Assembly: GCA_021647835.1 (NCBI GenBank)
Contig: JAKITY010000004.1
Location: forward strand, 1 to 46,752
Length of the DNA: 46,752 bases
Direction: 5' to 3'
Origin: Flavobacteriaceae bacterium
GTDB lineage: Bacteria; Bacteroidota; Bacteroidia; Flavobacteriales; Flavobacteriaceae
Shown here in pieces: positions 29,459-38,147 of this stretch; positions within the stretch are counted from its first letter, which is position 1, and each line of letters begins with the position of its first letter. Below the pieces are notes generated by a model. The model was given only the letters and a program-made list of their open reading frames with translations, did not search any database and had not been told where the DNA came from. Made by a program: the position numbers and the translations under genes.

Positions 29459-31345
29459 ATGGATAAATTTAATAACATTTTATTTGATATGCCAAAAAAC
29501 CAATCAAATGCCATCAAGGTAATTGGAGTTGGTGGTGGAGGAAGTAACGCAGTAAACTACATGCTTTCTCAAGGTATCAATGGCGTAGATTTTGTAATCT
29601 GTAATACCGATGCGCAAGCACTTCAAAACAGTCAAGTACCATTAAAAATTCAGTTAGGAGTTACACTTACTGAAGGTCTTGGTGCAGGAGCAAACCCTGA
29701 AGTTGGTAAACAATCAGCTTTAGAAAGTGAAGAGCAAATCAAAGAAATGTTGGGAAGTAATACCAAAATGGTATTTATCAATGCAGGAATGGGCGGAGGA
29801 ACTGGAACAGGCGCCGCACCTGTGATAGCAAAATTTGCAAGAGAACTTGATTTACTGACTATCGGAGTTGTTACGATTCCATTTTCATTTGAAGGGAAAA
29901 CACGTAATGAACAAGCGCAAAAGGGTATTGAAGAATTGCGTAAACATGTAGATTCATTGGTTGTTATTAATAATAATAAATTAAGAGAAGTTTACGGAAA
30001 CTTAGGTTTTAAAGCAGGTTTCTCTAAGGCAGATGAAGTATTGGCAACAGCATCAAGAGGAATTGCAGAAGTAATTACACATCATTATACTCAAAATATC
30101 GATTTAAGAGATGCTAAAACAGTACTTGCTAATAGCGGAACAGCAATTATGGGTTCTGCAAAAGCATCAGGAAAAAACAGAGCAGAAGAAGCAATTGTCA
30201 AGGCGTTAGACTCTCCTTTGTTGAATGATAATAAAATTGAAGGAGCGAAGAATGTATTACTGTTGATTGTTTCTGGAAGTGAAGAAATTACAATTGATGA
30301 AATAGGAGAAATTAACGATTACATTCAAGCAGAAGCTAAAACGAATGTAAATATTATTATGGGAGTTGGCGAAGATACTTCTTTAAACGATTCAATTGCT
30401 GTAACGATTATTGCAACAGGTTTCCATAAAGATCAACAACATCAAATTTCAAATGTTGAGGCTAAGAAAATTATCCATGCACTTGAAGAAGAGCAAGAGG
30501 TAACTTATGATTTTTCTAAAAATGATGAATTAACTCCTTCGCAAGAAGAAGTTATAATTCATGTTTTAGAAGACGATGCAGAGGATACAGTATTTTCTTT
30601 AGATAATACAAAAATAGAAGAAGAAATAGAGTTGATTCCAACATCTGAACTTATAAAAAATATTGAAGTTGTGTATGAAGAAGTTGAAGTTATACATGAA
30701 AAAATGGATGATTTTATAATCACATCAGTAGTAAAAGAGATTGAAGTAAATGACTTTGAAGAAATAACTGCGGATAAAACTGATGAAAATCAAACGGTAT
30801 TTACATTTGATTTACCACTTTCGAAAGATAAAGAATCAGAAGAAAATATTGATATCAACGAAATAGAAGTTGTAGGTCATGTTGTTGTAAAACCAACAGA
30901 AATAAAAGAGGAGCAAGTTTATTTTGAATTAGAAGATCACAATAAAGTTGAAGAATCGTTGAATACCGCAATAAAAAAGGTTGCAGTTAAAGAGAAGGTT
31001 GAGGAAGAATTGCAATTTAATGTTCGTACAGAACCTGTAAAAGAAGTTGAGTCACCAAGTACTGAAGAAGTATCGCCGTTGCATTTAACTATTTCTGAAC
31101 TGCAAAGTCGTTCTCAAGATAGAAAAGAGAAGATGAAGCAGTTTAATTATAAGTTTAATAATAAATTGAATCAAAATATTGATGAAATAGAACGTGAACC
31201 TGCATATAAGAGAATGGGTGTTGAGTTAGATGAAGCAACACTTTCGTCAGAAATAACACAATCAAAAACAACATTAGGTGTTGATGAAAATAATGATTTG
31301 CAATTTCGTTCAAACAATTCTTTTTTACATGACAATGTAGATTAA
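29459..31345 (+). CDS. ftsZ: Cell division protein FtsZ with long acidic C-terminal linker
   Basis: 628 aa; VIGVGGGGSNAVNYM, GMGGGTGTGAAPVIAK; roughly 300-residue linker after the tubulin fold. Confidence 0.97.
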   Translation: MDKFNNILFDMPKNQSNAIKVIGVGGGGSNAVNYMLSQGINGVDFVICNTDAQALQNSQVPLKIQLGVTLTEGLGAGANPEVGKQSALESEEQIKEMLGSNTKMVFINAGMGGGTGTGAAPVIAKFARELDLLTIGVVTIPFSFEGKTRNEQAQKGIEELRKHVDSLVVINNNKLREVYGNLGFKAGFSKADEVLATASRGIAEVITHHYTQNIDLRDAKTVLANSGTAIMGSAKASGKNRAEEAIVKALDSPLLNDNKIEGAKNVLLLIVSGSEEITIDEIGEINDYIQAEAKTNVNIIMGVGEDTSLNDSIAVTIIATGFHKDQQHQISNVEAKKIIHALEEEQEVTYDFSKNDELTPSQEEVIIHVLEDDAEDTVFSLDNTKIEEEIELIPTSELIKNIEVVYEEVEVIHEKMDDFIITSVVKEIEVNDFEEITADKTDENQTVFTFDLPLSKDKESEENIDINEIEVVGHVVVKPTEIKEEQVYFELEDHNKVEESLNTAIKKVAVKEKVEEELQFNVRTEPVKEVESPSTEEVSPLHLTISELQSRSQDRKEKMKQFNYKFNNKLNQNIDEIEREPAYKRMGVELDEATLSSEITQSKTTLGVDENNDLQFRSNNSFLHDNVD

Positions 31346-31373
31346 GTAAAACCCAAAGACGACTAACCCCAAT

Positions 31374-31422
31374 AAAACTCGATTTTTTTCATTAATGATG
31401 AAATTATTTCGAGTTTTTTTTA
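31374..31422 (+). terminator. Rho-independent terminator downstream of ftsZ
   Basis: aaaactcga...tcgagttttttttt inverted repeat with T-run. Confidence 0.7.
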
Positions 31423-31448
31423 TCTTCGCAACCTAAAGAAAACAAGAG

Positions 31449-31895
31449 ATGAGTTTACAGTCAAAAATAATGGAGCAAATGAAAGCAGCAATGAAATCTA
31501 AAGATAAAGTTGCGTTACAATCATTACGAGCAATCAAATCAGAAATATTATTGGCAAACACAAAAGGAGGAGATGTTGGTTTTTCTGAGGCTGATGAAGT
31601 AAAATTATTGCAAAAATTAGTAAAACAACGTAAAGATAGTGCTATACTTTATGCGGAACAAGGTCGCCAAGATTTAGCGGAGCCAGAATTAGCAGAAGCA
31701 GCAATTATTTCACAGTTTTTACCAGCACAAATGAGCGCAGAGGATTTAAAAACATTCATTTCTGACATTATTACAAAAACAGGAGCAAGTAGTATGAAAG
31801 ATATGGGGAAAGTGATGGGAATGACATCTAAAGAATTGGCAGGAAAAGCAGATGGAAAAGCAATTTCATCAATAGTAAAAGAATTACTGAGTTAA
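31449..31895 (+). CDS. GatB/YqeY domain protein
   Basis: 148 aa; MSLQSKIMEQMKAAMKSKDKVALQSLRAIKSEIL..KLVKQRKDSAILYAEQGRQDLAEPELAE. Confidence 0.92.
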   Translation: MSLQSKIMEQMKAAMKSKDKVALQSLRAIKSEILLANTKGGDVGFSEADEVKLLQKLVKQRKDSAILYAEQGRQDLAEPELAEAAIISQFLPAQMSAEDLKTFISDIITKTGASSMKDMGKVMGMTSKELAGKADGKAISSIVKELLS

Positions 31896-31901
31896 ATAAA
31901 A

Positions 31902-31965
31902 GGTCTCGTGGTGTAACCCGCTTCGCAGCGAGGCGAGCTGAATAGCGCACTGGATTTTGGTGTAA
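31902..31965 (+). pseudogene. Partial/chimeric tRNA-like sequence with a GC-rich insert in the D-arm region
   Basis: ggtctcgtggtgtaac + cccgcttcgcagcgaggcgag + ctgaatagcgcactggattt; the last 20 nt are identical to 32246-32265 of the intact tRNA-Arg. Confidence 0.75.
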
Positions 31966-31980
31966 TTAAAATTGAAAACG

Positions 31981-32217
31981 ATGTATATTGTGTATATTCT
32001 TTATAGTGATAGTTTTAATCGAACTTATACAGGCATGACAAGTAATCTTGATAAAAGATTAAGTCAGCATAATGCTGGAAAGAATAGATCGACAAAAGTA
32101 TTTGTGCCCTGGAGAGTAATCTTTAAAGAAAATTTTGACATAAGAATTGAAGCGCGTAAAAAAGAAAAATATTTAAAATCTGGAGCGGGAAGAGAGTTTA
32201 TAAAAAACTTTGTTTAA
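31981..32217 (+). CDS. GIY-YIG nuclease superfamily protein
   Basis: MYIVYILYSDSFNRTYTGMTSNLDKRLSQHNAGKNRSTKVFVPWRVIFKENF..ARKKEKYLKSGAGREFI; canonical GIY-YIG-like YIL..TYTG. Confidence 0.88.
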   Translation: MYIVYILYSDSFNRTYTGMTSNLDKRLSQHNAGKNRSTKVFVPWRVIFKENFDIRIEARKKEKYLKSGAGREFIKNFV

Positions 32218-32230
32218 TTCAGAAAAGTAA

Positions 32231-32304
32231 GGCTCTGTGGCGCAACTGAATAGCGCACTGGATTTCGGCTCCAGCGGTTGCAGGTTTGAATCCTGCCAGA
32301 GTCA
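32231..32304 (+). tRNA. tRNA-Arg (anticodon TCG)
   Basis: Cloverleaf by eye: acceptor ggctctg/cagagtc, anticodon stem ctgga/tccag with loop tttcggc (anticodon tcg), T-arm gcagg-tttgaat-cctgc. Confidence 0.92.
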
Positions 32305-32309
32305 CGGAT

Positions 32310-32371
32310 AAATAGAAAAACCAAACGTCAAAATCAAATTTATTTGAATTTGTAAGTTTGGCTTTTCTATT
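32310..32371 (+). terminator. Terminator-like hairpin after tRNA-Arg
   Basis: atagaaaaaccaaac ... gtttggcttttctat extended inverted repeat. Confidence 0.55.
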
Positions 32372-32528
32372 TTCAAAACGGAGTTTTGCAGGAAATATAA
32401 TCCTGTAAAATATTAAAGAAGAAACTCGATTTTTCTTCCAAAAATCCTCCAAAAAAATGAATGAGAAAGTTAATAGTTTTTTTGAGTTAAAAAAAAACAG
32501 TATTTTGTAAAAAATAAATAATTATTTT

Positions 32529-32906
32529 ATGAAAACAGTATTCTTTCTAATTTCGGTTTTACTTGTTCTTAATGTGTTTTCACAAGAAATTGATGATAAT
32601 AATGACACTATTCTATTACCAACAAGTATTTATACATCTTCATTTGATAAGTTGCAAACTATAAATAGTTTATTGCTAATTAATAAAAAATTAAACTTGA
32701 CATCTTTTGAATTTGTAATATTGAATACGAAGGCTATTAAAAACGGAAACCTTTCTATATCTACTGAAAATATTGGAAAGCAGCCGACTAAATTTATTAT
32801 TGAAACATATCAAAAAATAGCAATGAATAAAGCAATGACAAGCGCGTTCTTTGATATAGATGCTTTATACTACAACAGAACAAACTACCCTTCAGGAAGA
32901 GATTAA
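32529..32906 (+). CDS. Small secreted hypothetical protein
   Basis: 125 aa, N-terminal signal peptide MKTVFFLISVLLVLNVFSQE. Confidence 0.6.
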   Translation: MKTVFFLISVLLVLNVFSQEIDDNNDTILLPTSIYTSSFDKLQTINSLLLINKKLNLTSFEFVILNTKAIKNGNLSISTENIGKQPTKFIIETYQKIAMNKAMTSAFFDIDALYYNRTNYPSGRD

Positions 32907-33011
32907 TAGTAAACAATCCTATTAGTTTTTAAAACTTCCAAATCATGATTAATGTCATTATTTATATGATGATATGTGACTAACTTTATACCTAATTTAA
33001 AAGTTAATATC

Positions 33012-33431
33012 ATGAAAAAAAGAACACCAATTTCCGCAATAATGACTACAGATCTTGTTACTTTAAATTATAATGATGATTTAGTAACGGCAGAACGCTT
33101 GTTTAAAACTAACAACATCAGACATATTCTAGTTGTAAATGGAGATGCTATTATAGGGATGCTAAGTTATACTGATTTACTTCGAATAAGTTTTGCTGAT
33201 GCAGTTGATGAAGATGAGAAAACAGTTGATACAATTGTCTATAATATGTTTACAATTGAACAAGTTATGGTTAAAGACTTAGTAAGTGTTTCATCTTCAA
33301 TGATAATTAAAGAGGTTGCAGAAATCTTATCAAAAAAAGAGTTTCATGCACTTCCAGTAGTAGATAATCATAAATTAGTTGGGATTGTAACAACTACAGA
33401 TTTGATAAATTATTTGATTGAGCAGTTTTAA
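33012..33431 (+). CDS. CBS-domain pair protein
   Basis: MKKRTPISAIMTTDLVTLNYNDDLVTAERLFKTNNIRHILVVNGDAIIGMLSYTDLLR..HALPVVDNHKLVGIVTTTDLINYL. Confidence 0.9.
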   Translation: MKKRTPISAIMTTDLVTLNYNDDLVTAERLFKTNNIRHILVVNGDAIIGMLSYTDLLRISFADAVDEDEKTVDTIVYNMFTIEQVMVKDLVSVSSSMIIKEVAEILSKKEFHALPVVDNHKLVGIVTTTDLINYLIEQF

Positions 33432-33545
33432 CTGTTAGCAAGTGATTTTTAAACTTTGAATGGTTTTAGGAAGATTGTTTGTAGAAAACACCAACAAAGA
33501 CTAAACATATTTATGGTGTATTGTATAATTTTATTTTATCGGTTT

Positions 33546-33656
33546 GGCTATGCTTAGTTGCGACAATTTAGCACTTAACTTTCTAAGTACAAAACCAAGT
33601 TGGAAAAATCGGAGATTTTTCCAAAGTAGAACTGAACTAAGCAATTAAGTATAGCC
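33546..33656. repeat. Imperfect palindrome bordering the HigBA-like cassette
   Basis: ggctatgcttagttgc (33546) pairs with gcaattaagtatagcc (33641) at 14/16; inner perfect hairpin ggaaaaatc-gga-gatttttcc at 33602-33622. Confidence 0.8.
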
Positions 33657-33674
33657 GTTGTTGTGCGTTCGGCT

Positions 33675-33995
33675 TTATGCGATTTCTAATTTTGTATTGT
33701 CTAAAATCACGTTGAAATTGATTTCTGCTTTTAGTGCTTTAAATACACGAATTATCGTTTCAATAGTTGCACTATTTGCATTGTTTTCAAGTTTTGAAAT
33801 CTGAGATTTATTAACTCCAATTAATTTCCCTAACTTTTCTTGCGTTAATTTCTTTTCCTTTCGGGTTGTTCTTATCATCTGTCCCAATAAATCCATTCTC
33901 AACTCGTATTCATACTCATTTCTTTCCTCTGTTCCTTTTTTTCCGATATATCTATCTTCCATTTCGGACAAACTGTATGTTTTCATTTTTGCCAT
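33675..33995 (-). CDS. XRE-family HTH antitoxin (HigA-like)
   Basis: 106 aa; IRTTRKEKKLTQEKLGKLIGVNKSQISKLENNANSATIETIIRVFKAL. Confidence 0.87.
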   Translation of the reverse strand: MAKMKTYSLSEMEDRYIGKKGTEERNEYEYELRMDLLGQMIRTTRKEKKLTQEKLGKLIGVNKSQISKLENNANSATIETIIRVFKALKAEINFNVILDNTKLEIA

Positions 33996-34006
33996 AACCT
34001 TAATTT

Positions 34007-34336
34007 TTAATCGTTAAAATATTGGTTCATAATTTGTTCTGCTTTGATAATCTCTTTTTTTGGTGTTTTTTGAGTTTTTTTAACGAATCCGTTTGTTGCT
34101 ATTACTAACGTGTCATCTTTGTTTCTTTTGTCCCAAAATGCAAGTAGTCGTACCTGTTTATTAGAATATCTCACTTTAAATTCCCAAATATCCTTATTCA
34201 GTTTTTTAAAGAATTTTGAATTATTCGTCTGTTCTGACACTCTAATATTTTGAAATAGTTTCTTGTGTGTTTTTATATCTAAAGTTCGGATAAACTCGTC
34301 TGCACTTTCCAAAAAAATAGTATTAAAATTGCTCAA
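34007..34336 (-). CDS. RelE/HigB-like toxin (Gp49-like)
   Basis: 109 aa; KKLNKDIWEFKVRYSNKQVRLLAFWDKRNKDDTLVIATNGFVKKTQKTPKKEIIKAEQIMNQY; directly upstream of the XRE gene. Confidence 0.88.
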   Translation of the reverse strand: MSNFNTIFLESADEFIRTLDIKTHKKLFQNIRVSEQTNNSKFFKKLNKDIWEFKVRYSNKQVRLLAFWDKRNKDDTLVIATNGFVKKTQKTPKKEIIKAEQIMNQYFND

Positions 34337-34510
34337 TTCAGTTTATTTTAAGCAAAGTTACAAATAGTTTCTATATTTAGCAACTTTTTGTCATTGTATT
34401 TCGTTTTTTGGCTGACGCACAACGGTTCAAGATATGGTTGCGTTTTAATGAACTATATCGTCCGATAGTGTAAAGTTAGTCTAAATAAATGATAAAGTCA
34501 AGTTGTCAAT

Positions 34511-35170
34511 TTAACTATTAGCAAGTACTCTCAAGTCTCTAATAGTTTCCGTAGGATTATCGGCTTTAAAGACGAATGAACCAGCAACCAATACATCTGC
34601 ACCTGCAGATACGAGTTTGTGAGCGTTTTGGTCTGTAACGCCTCCGTCAATTTCGATTTTTGCTTTAGATCCAGATTGTTCGATAAGGTGTTTTAACTGT
34701 ATTATCTTTTTGTAAGTATTTTCAATAAAACTTTGTCCGCCAAAACCAGGATTTACACTCATCAAGCAGATGAGGTCAATATCCATAATTACATCTTCCA
34801 ATACATTAATTGGTGTGTGTGGGTTTAGCGCAACTCCAGCCATCATTCCTTCGTTCTTAATAGCCTGAAGTGTGCGATGTAAATGCGTACATGCTTCGTA
34901 ATGAACAGTCAATATATCTGCACCAACTTCTTTAAAAGTACTAATGTATTGGTCAGGATTTACAATCATAAGATGCACGTCCATCGTTTTTTTTGCGTGT
35001 TTTTGGATGGCTTTTATGACTGGTATTCCAAAAGAAATATTTGGCACAAAAACACCGTCCATCACATCAATATGAATCCAGTCAGCATCGCTATTATTAA
35101 GCATTTCGATATCTCTTTGGATGTTTGCAAAGTCTGCTGCAAGTACTGATGGTGCAATTAGTTTGGTCAT
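34511..35170 (-). CDS. rpe: Ribulose-phosphate 3-epimerase
   Basis: 219 aa; IAPSVLAADFANI, HIDVMDGVFVPNISFG, MSVNPGFGGQSFI. Confidence 0.96.
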   Translation of the reverse strand: MTKLIAPSVLAADFANIQRDIEMLNNSDADWIHIDVMDGVFVPNISFGIPVIKAIQKHAKKTMDVHLMIVNPDQYISTFKEVGADILTVHYEACTHLHRTLQAIKNEGMMAGVALNPHTPINVLEDVIMDIDLICLMSVNPGFGGQSFIENTYKKIIQLKHLIEQSGSKAKIEIDGGVTDQNAHKLVSAGADVLVAGSFVFKADNPTETIRDLRVLANS

Positions 35171-35196
35171 TTGTAGATTGTAAAATTGATTTATGA

Positions 35197-35204
35197 CAAA
35201 TATA
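35197..35204 (-). promoter_or_regulatory. Candidate -7 element TATATTTG for rpe
   Basis: caaatata on + strand about 27 nt upstream of the start. Confidence 0.5.
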
Positions 35205-35224
35205 GTGATAAATGAAAATTAAAT

Positions 35225-35342
35225 CGTCAGTTCGAGTGATTTTCGATTGAAGGAGAAAATTGTATCGAGAACCATTTTAAAAATAATACTTCTCGATACG
35301 ATTTAATTTCGTTACTACTCCATTAAATCACTCGAAGTGACG
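35225..35342. repeat. Intergenic palindrome, cgtcagttcgagtgattt...aaatcactcgaagtgacg
   Basis: Outer arms pair at 17/18; inner arms tatcgagaa/ttctcgata. Confidence 0.8.
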
Positions 35343-35354
35343 AATGATTATTAA

Positions 35355-35388
35355 ATAAAAAAGATGCTGAACAAGTTGTCCAGCATCT
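35355..35388 (-). terminator. Rho-independent terminator of the sigma-factor gene
   Basis: On - strand: agatgctggaca-act-tgttcagcatct (12 bp with one G-U) followed by TTTTTT. Confidence 0.85.
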
Positions 35389-35425
35389 AAATATCTAACG
35401 TCTAAAAATCTAAACGTCTATGTTA

Positions 35426-36289
35426 TTATCCTAAATAAGTTTTTAAGATTTTACTTCTTGATGTATGTTTTAATCTTCTGATTGCTTTTTCTTTTATTTG
35501 ACGAACACGCTCACGAGTTAAATCAAAAGTTTCTCCAATTTCTTCTAGCGTCATTGGATGTGGGTCACCCAAACCAAAATATAATTTTACAACATCAGCT
35601 TCTCTTGGTGTAAGTGTTTCTAAAGCACGTAAAATTTCAACTTTTAATGATTCATGTAATAGTTTTCTATCTGGGTTTGGCGATTCTCCCGAACATAATA
35701 CATCATATAAATTTGAATCTTCTCCTTCAATTAAAGGTGCATCCATAGATACATGACGTCCAGAATTTTTCATAGACTCTTTAACATCTGTAATTGTCAT
35801 ATCTAATTCTTTTGCAATTTCTTCGGCAGAGGGAGGCCTTTCATTTTCTTGTTCTAGTCTTGCAAAAGTTTTATTTATCTTATTTATCGAACCTATTTTG
35901 TTTAATGGCAAACGAACAATTCTTGATTGTTCAGCCAAAGCTTGTAATATAGATTGACGAATCCACCAAACTGCATAAGAAATAAATTTAAATCCACGAG
36001 TTTCATCAAATCTTTTGGCTGCTTTTATCAACCCTAAATTTCCTTCATTAATCAAATCAGGTAAAGTTAAACCTTGGTTTTGATATTGTTTTGCTACTGA
36101 TACCACAAAGCGTAAATTTGCTTTAGTCAATTTTTCTAAAGCTATTTGATCTCCTTGTTTGATACGTTGTGCTAATTCTACTTCTTGATCTGCAGTAATT
36201 AAATCTACTTTACCAATTTCTTGTAAATATTTATCTAAGGATGCTGTTTCTCGGTTGGTAACCTGCTTGGTTATTTTTAGCTGTCTCAT
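35426..36289 (-). CDS. rpoD: Primary RNA polymerase sigma factor (RpoD/SigA, short Bacteroidota type)
   Basis: 287 aa; [66 protein letters not shown]. Confidence 0.94.
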   Translation of the reverse strand: MRQLKITKQVTNRETASLDKYLQEIGKVDLITADQEVELAQRIKQGDQIALEKLTKANLRFVVSVAKQYQNQGLTLPDLINEGNLGLIKAAKRFDETRGFKFISYAVWWIRQSILQALAEQSRIVRLPLNKIGSINKINKTFARLEQENERPPSAEEIAKELDMTITDVKESMKNSGRHVSMDAPLIEGEDSNLYDVLCSGESPNPDRKLLHESLKVEILRALETLTPREADVVKLYFGLGDPHPMTLEEIGETFDLTRERVRQIKEKAIRRLKHTSRSKILKTYLG

Positions 36290-36468
36290 TTAATAAAGTC
36301 GTATTTTATATATTAATTTTTCTCAATAACCATTGAGAGTCTACTAACTTATACGTAACAAATTAGGTAAATGTTACAAAAAATAAATTTTTCTTAAAAA
36401 TTGTATGTCTAATTTTTTAAACGAATAGAGCAATAATTTGAAATCTTCAAATAAAATCAACTTACTTA

Positions 36469-36627
36469 GGGTCTGTTACAAAATAACCTTTACATTTTGC
36501 CTTGTTCTTTTGCACACTAACAGTGTTAAAAATACTCACTTTATCTAAGGCTATACCTGCGTTTTTTGCCTCGTTATTGCACAAAATAACGTCGCCAATT
36601 CTGTAAACTTTATTTTGTAACAGACCC
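36469..36627. mobile_element. MITE-like element with perfect 18-bp (24/26 extended) terminal inverted repeats
   Basis: GGGTCTGTTACAAAATAA...TTATTTTGTAACAGACCC, 159 bp, no ORF, flanked by TTA (36466-36468 and 36628-36630). Confidence 0.85.
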
Positions 36628-36711
36628 TTAGCAATGAATAAATAATTTAAGTTTGTTATATTCGCAATAAAAATAACCCTCTTTTAAGCTAAGATATTTT
36701 AAAAAATAATC

Positions 36712-37710
36712 ATGAAAAACGTAATATTAATAATTTTTTTAACATTAACCACCACTATTCACTCCCAAGATTCTTCTCAAGTATATAGTAAATTTACATT
36801 AGAACCTTCTTTTGGTTTGACAAAAATTCAAGACGTAACATACTTAGAGTTTGCCAACTATAATATAGGAGCAAGGTATATGTTAAATAGTAAATTTGGA
36901 ATTAGAATCTCGGCAACTTATACCAATAATATTGAAAACTATTATTCTGGAAACATCCAAGGAGTAATTAATTTAGGAAAAGTGCTTGATTTTCAAGATT
37001 TTACTAAAAGATATACTATTCTCTTAGGTATTGGAGGAGACTATACTTATTTAAATTCAGAGCCCCAATCAAACCTTTTTCATATAAGTAGTAACTTCCA
37101 CTTAACTGGAAGTATAGATAATTTATATAAAATTAATAAAAATATTGCTTTAAAAGCTTCATTAAATGTAGTAACTGGTATAAACAATAATCAACTGAGT
37201 GGTGTTGATGCAAGTACGACCAATTCAATTGGTATAAATTTAGGCGTTTCTATAAATTTAGATAAAAAAGAGCATATTGATTGGCTTGTTGTTGATAACA
37301 GCCCAATCATAATTGACAGTACCAAAACTATAATTGAAAAACCTGTTATAAATAATTACATTACTGAAGGCGGAGATTGTAATTGCAGCCAAAATGAATA
37401 TGTATTTTTTGATAATAACAAATCAAAAATAAAAACTACAGCATTAAATGCAATAATTAAAATAGCGAACTATTTGATAGTTAATCCTGAAAAAGAAGTG
37501 ACCTTAATTGGTTATGCTTCAAACACTAATAATACATCTGCTAGTTATGATATTAAGCTTTCTAAATTAAGGGCTCAAATTGTATTACAAAAATTAGTTG
37601 AATTAGGCGTTTCTAAAGATAGAATAGCGATTATGTTTGAAGGAAAAGATATTAAAAAAGAACAATCTTCATTTGACTTAGCAAGAAGAGTAGAGTTGAT
37701 TATAGAATAA
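36712..37710 (+). CDS. OmpA-family outer membrane protein
   Basis: 332 aa; signal peptide, beta-barrel-like N-terminus, C-terminal YVFFDNNKSKIKTTALNAIIKIANYL..VTLIGYASNTNNTSASYDIKLSKLRAQIVLQKLVELGVSKDRI. Confidence 0.85.
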   Translation: MKNVILIIFLTLTTTIHSQDSSQVYSKFTLEPSFGLTKIQDVTYLEFANYNIGARYMLNSKFGIRISATYTNNIENYYSGNIQGVINLGKVLDFQDFTKRYTILLGIGGDYTYLNSEPQSNLFHISSNFHLTGSIDNLYKINKNIALKASLNVVTGINNNQLSGVDASTTNSIGINLGVSINLDKKEHIDWLVVDNSPIIIDSTKTIIEKPVINNYITEGGDCNCSQNEYVFFDNNKSKIKTTALNAIIKIANYLIVNPEKEVTLIGYASNTNNTSASYDIKLSKLRAQIVLQKLVELGVSKDRIAIMFEGKDIKKEQSSFDLARRVELIIE

Positions 37711-37798
37711 AATGGATGCTATTTTAGGCGAAAAAGGTATAAAACAAAGGGTTTTACTGCAAATATAGTGGGTAAAATAGATTTTAATTATGTACAAT

Positions 37799-37860
37799 GT
37801 CATTTCGATAGAGCGACCTAAGGAGCTACGAGAAATCTCTTTCATTGAGATTTAATTCTA
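37799..37860. repeat. Truncated member of the GTCATTTCGA intergenic element family
   Basis: gtcatttcgatagagcgacctaaggagctacgagaaatctctttcattgagattt shares gtcatttcga and gagaaatc blocks with 13984-14081. Confidence 0.65.
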
Positions 37861-38082
37861 ACTTTTCTTATTGATTTTTAACGGAATCATTGAAACGTTG
37901 TTTTCTCGTCGATAATTTTTGCCTTTATCGGCAAAAAATATCTCTGTCCTTTAGATTTGTATAGTTAAGTTTTTCTTATTTATTAAGTGTTTAACATTAC
38001 AACGGTCTTATTTACTGTAATCTTCTAATTTTTATAGCGAATTTTGGAATGATTTTGTAAAATAAATTTTTTATTATGAACC

Positions 38083-38125
38083 ACTAAAAAAAAACCTCAA
38101 AAAAACTAATTTTTTTGAGGTTTTA
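38083..38125 (-). terminator. Rho-independent terminator of pnp
   Basis: aacctcaaaaaaa-ctaa-tttttttgaggtt perfect stem; T-run on - strand. Confidence 0.85.
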
Positions 38126-38147
38126 AAATATAATGATTAACAAATCA

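Noticed and set aside
32219-32452. 77-aa minus-strand ORF
   Set aside because: Covers the antisense of tRNA-Arg and its terminator; artefact.
33546-34450. Firm call of an integron gene cassette
   Set aside because: Terminal cores do not match the GTTRRRY attC consensus cleanly and no integrase is present; kept only as a resemblance in the findings.
35426-36289. Unusually short sigma-70 (287 aa) as a novel alternative sigma factor
   Set aside because: Short primary sigma factors lacking region 1.1 are the known norm in Bacteroidota.
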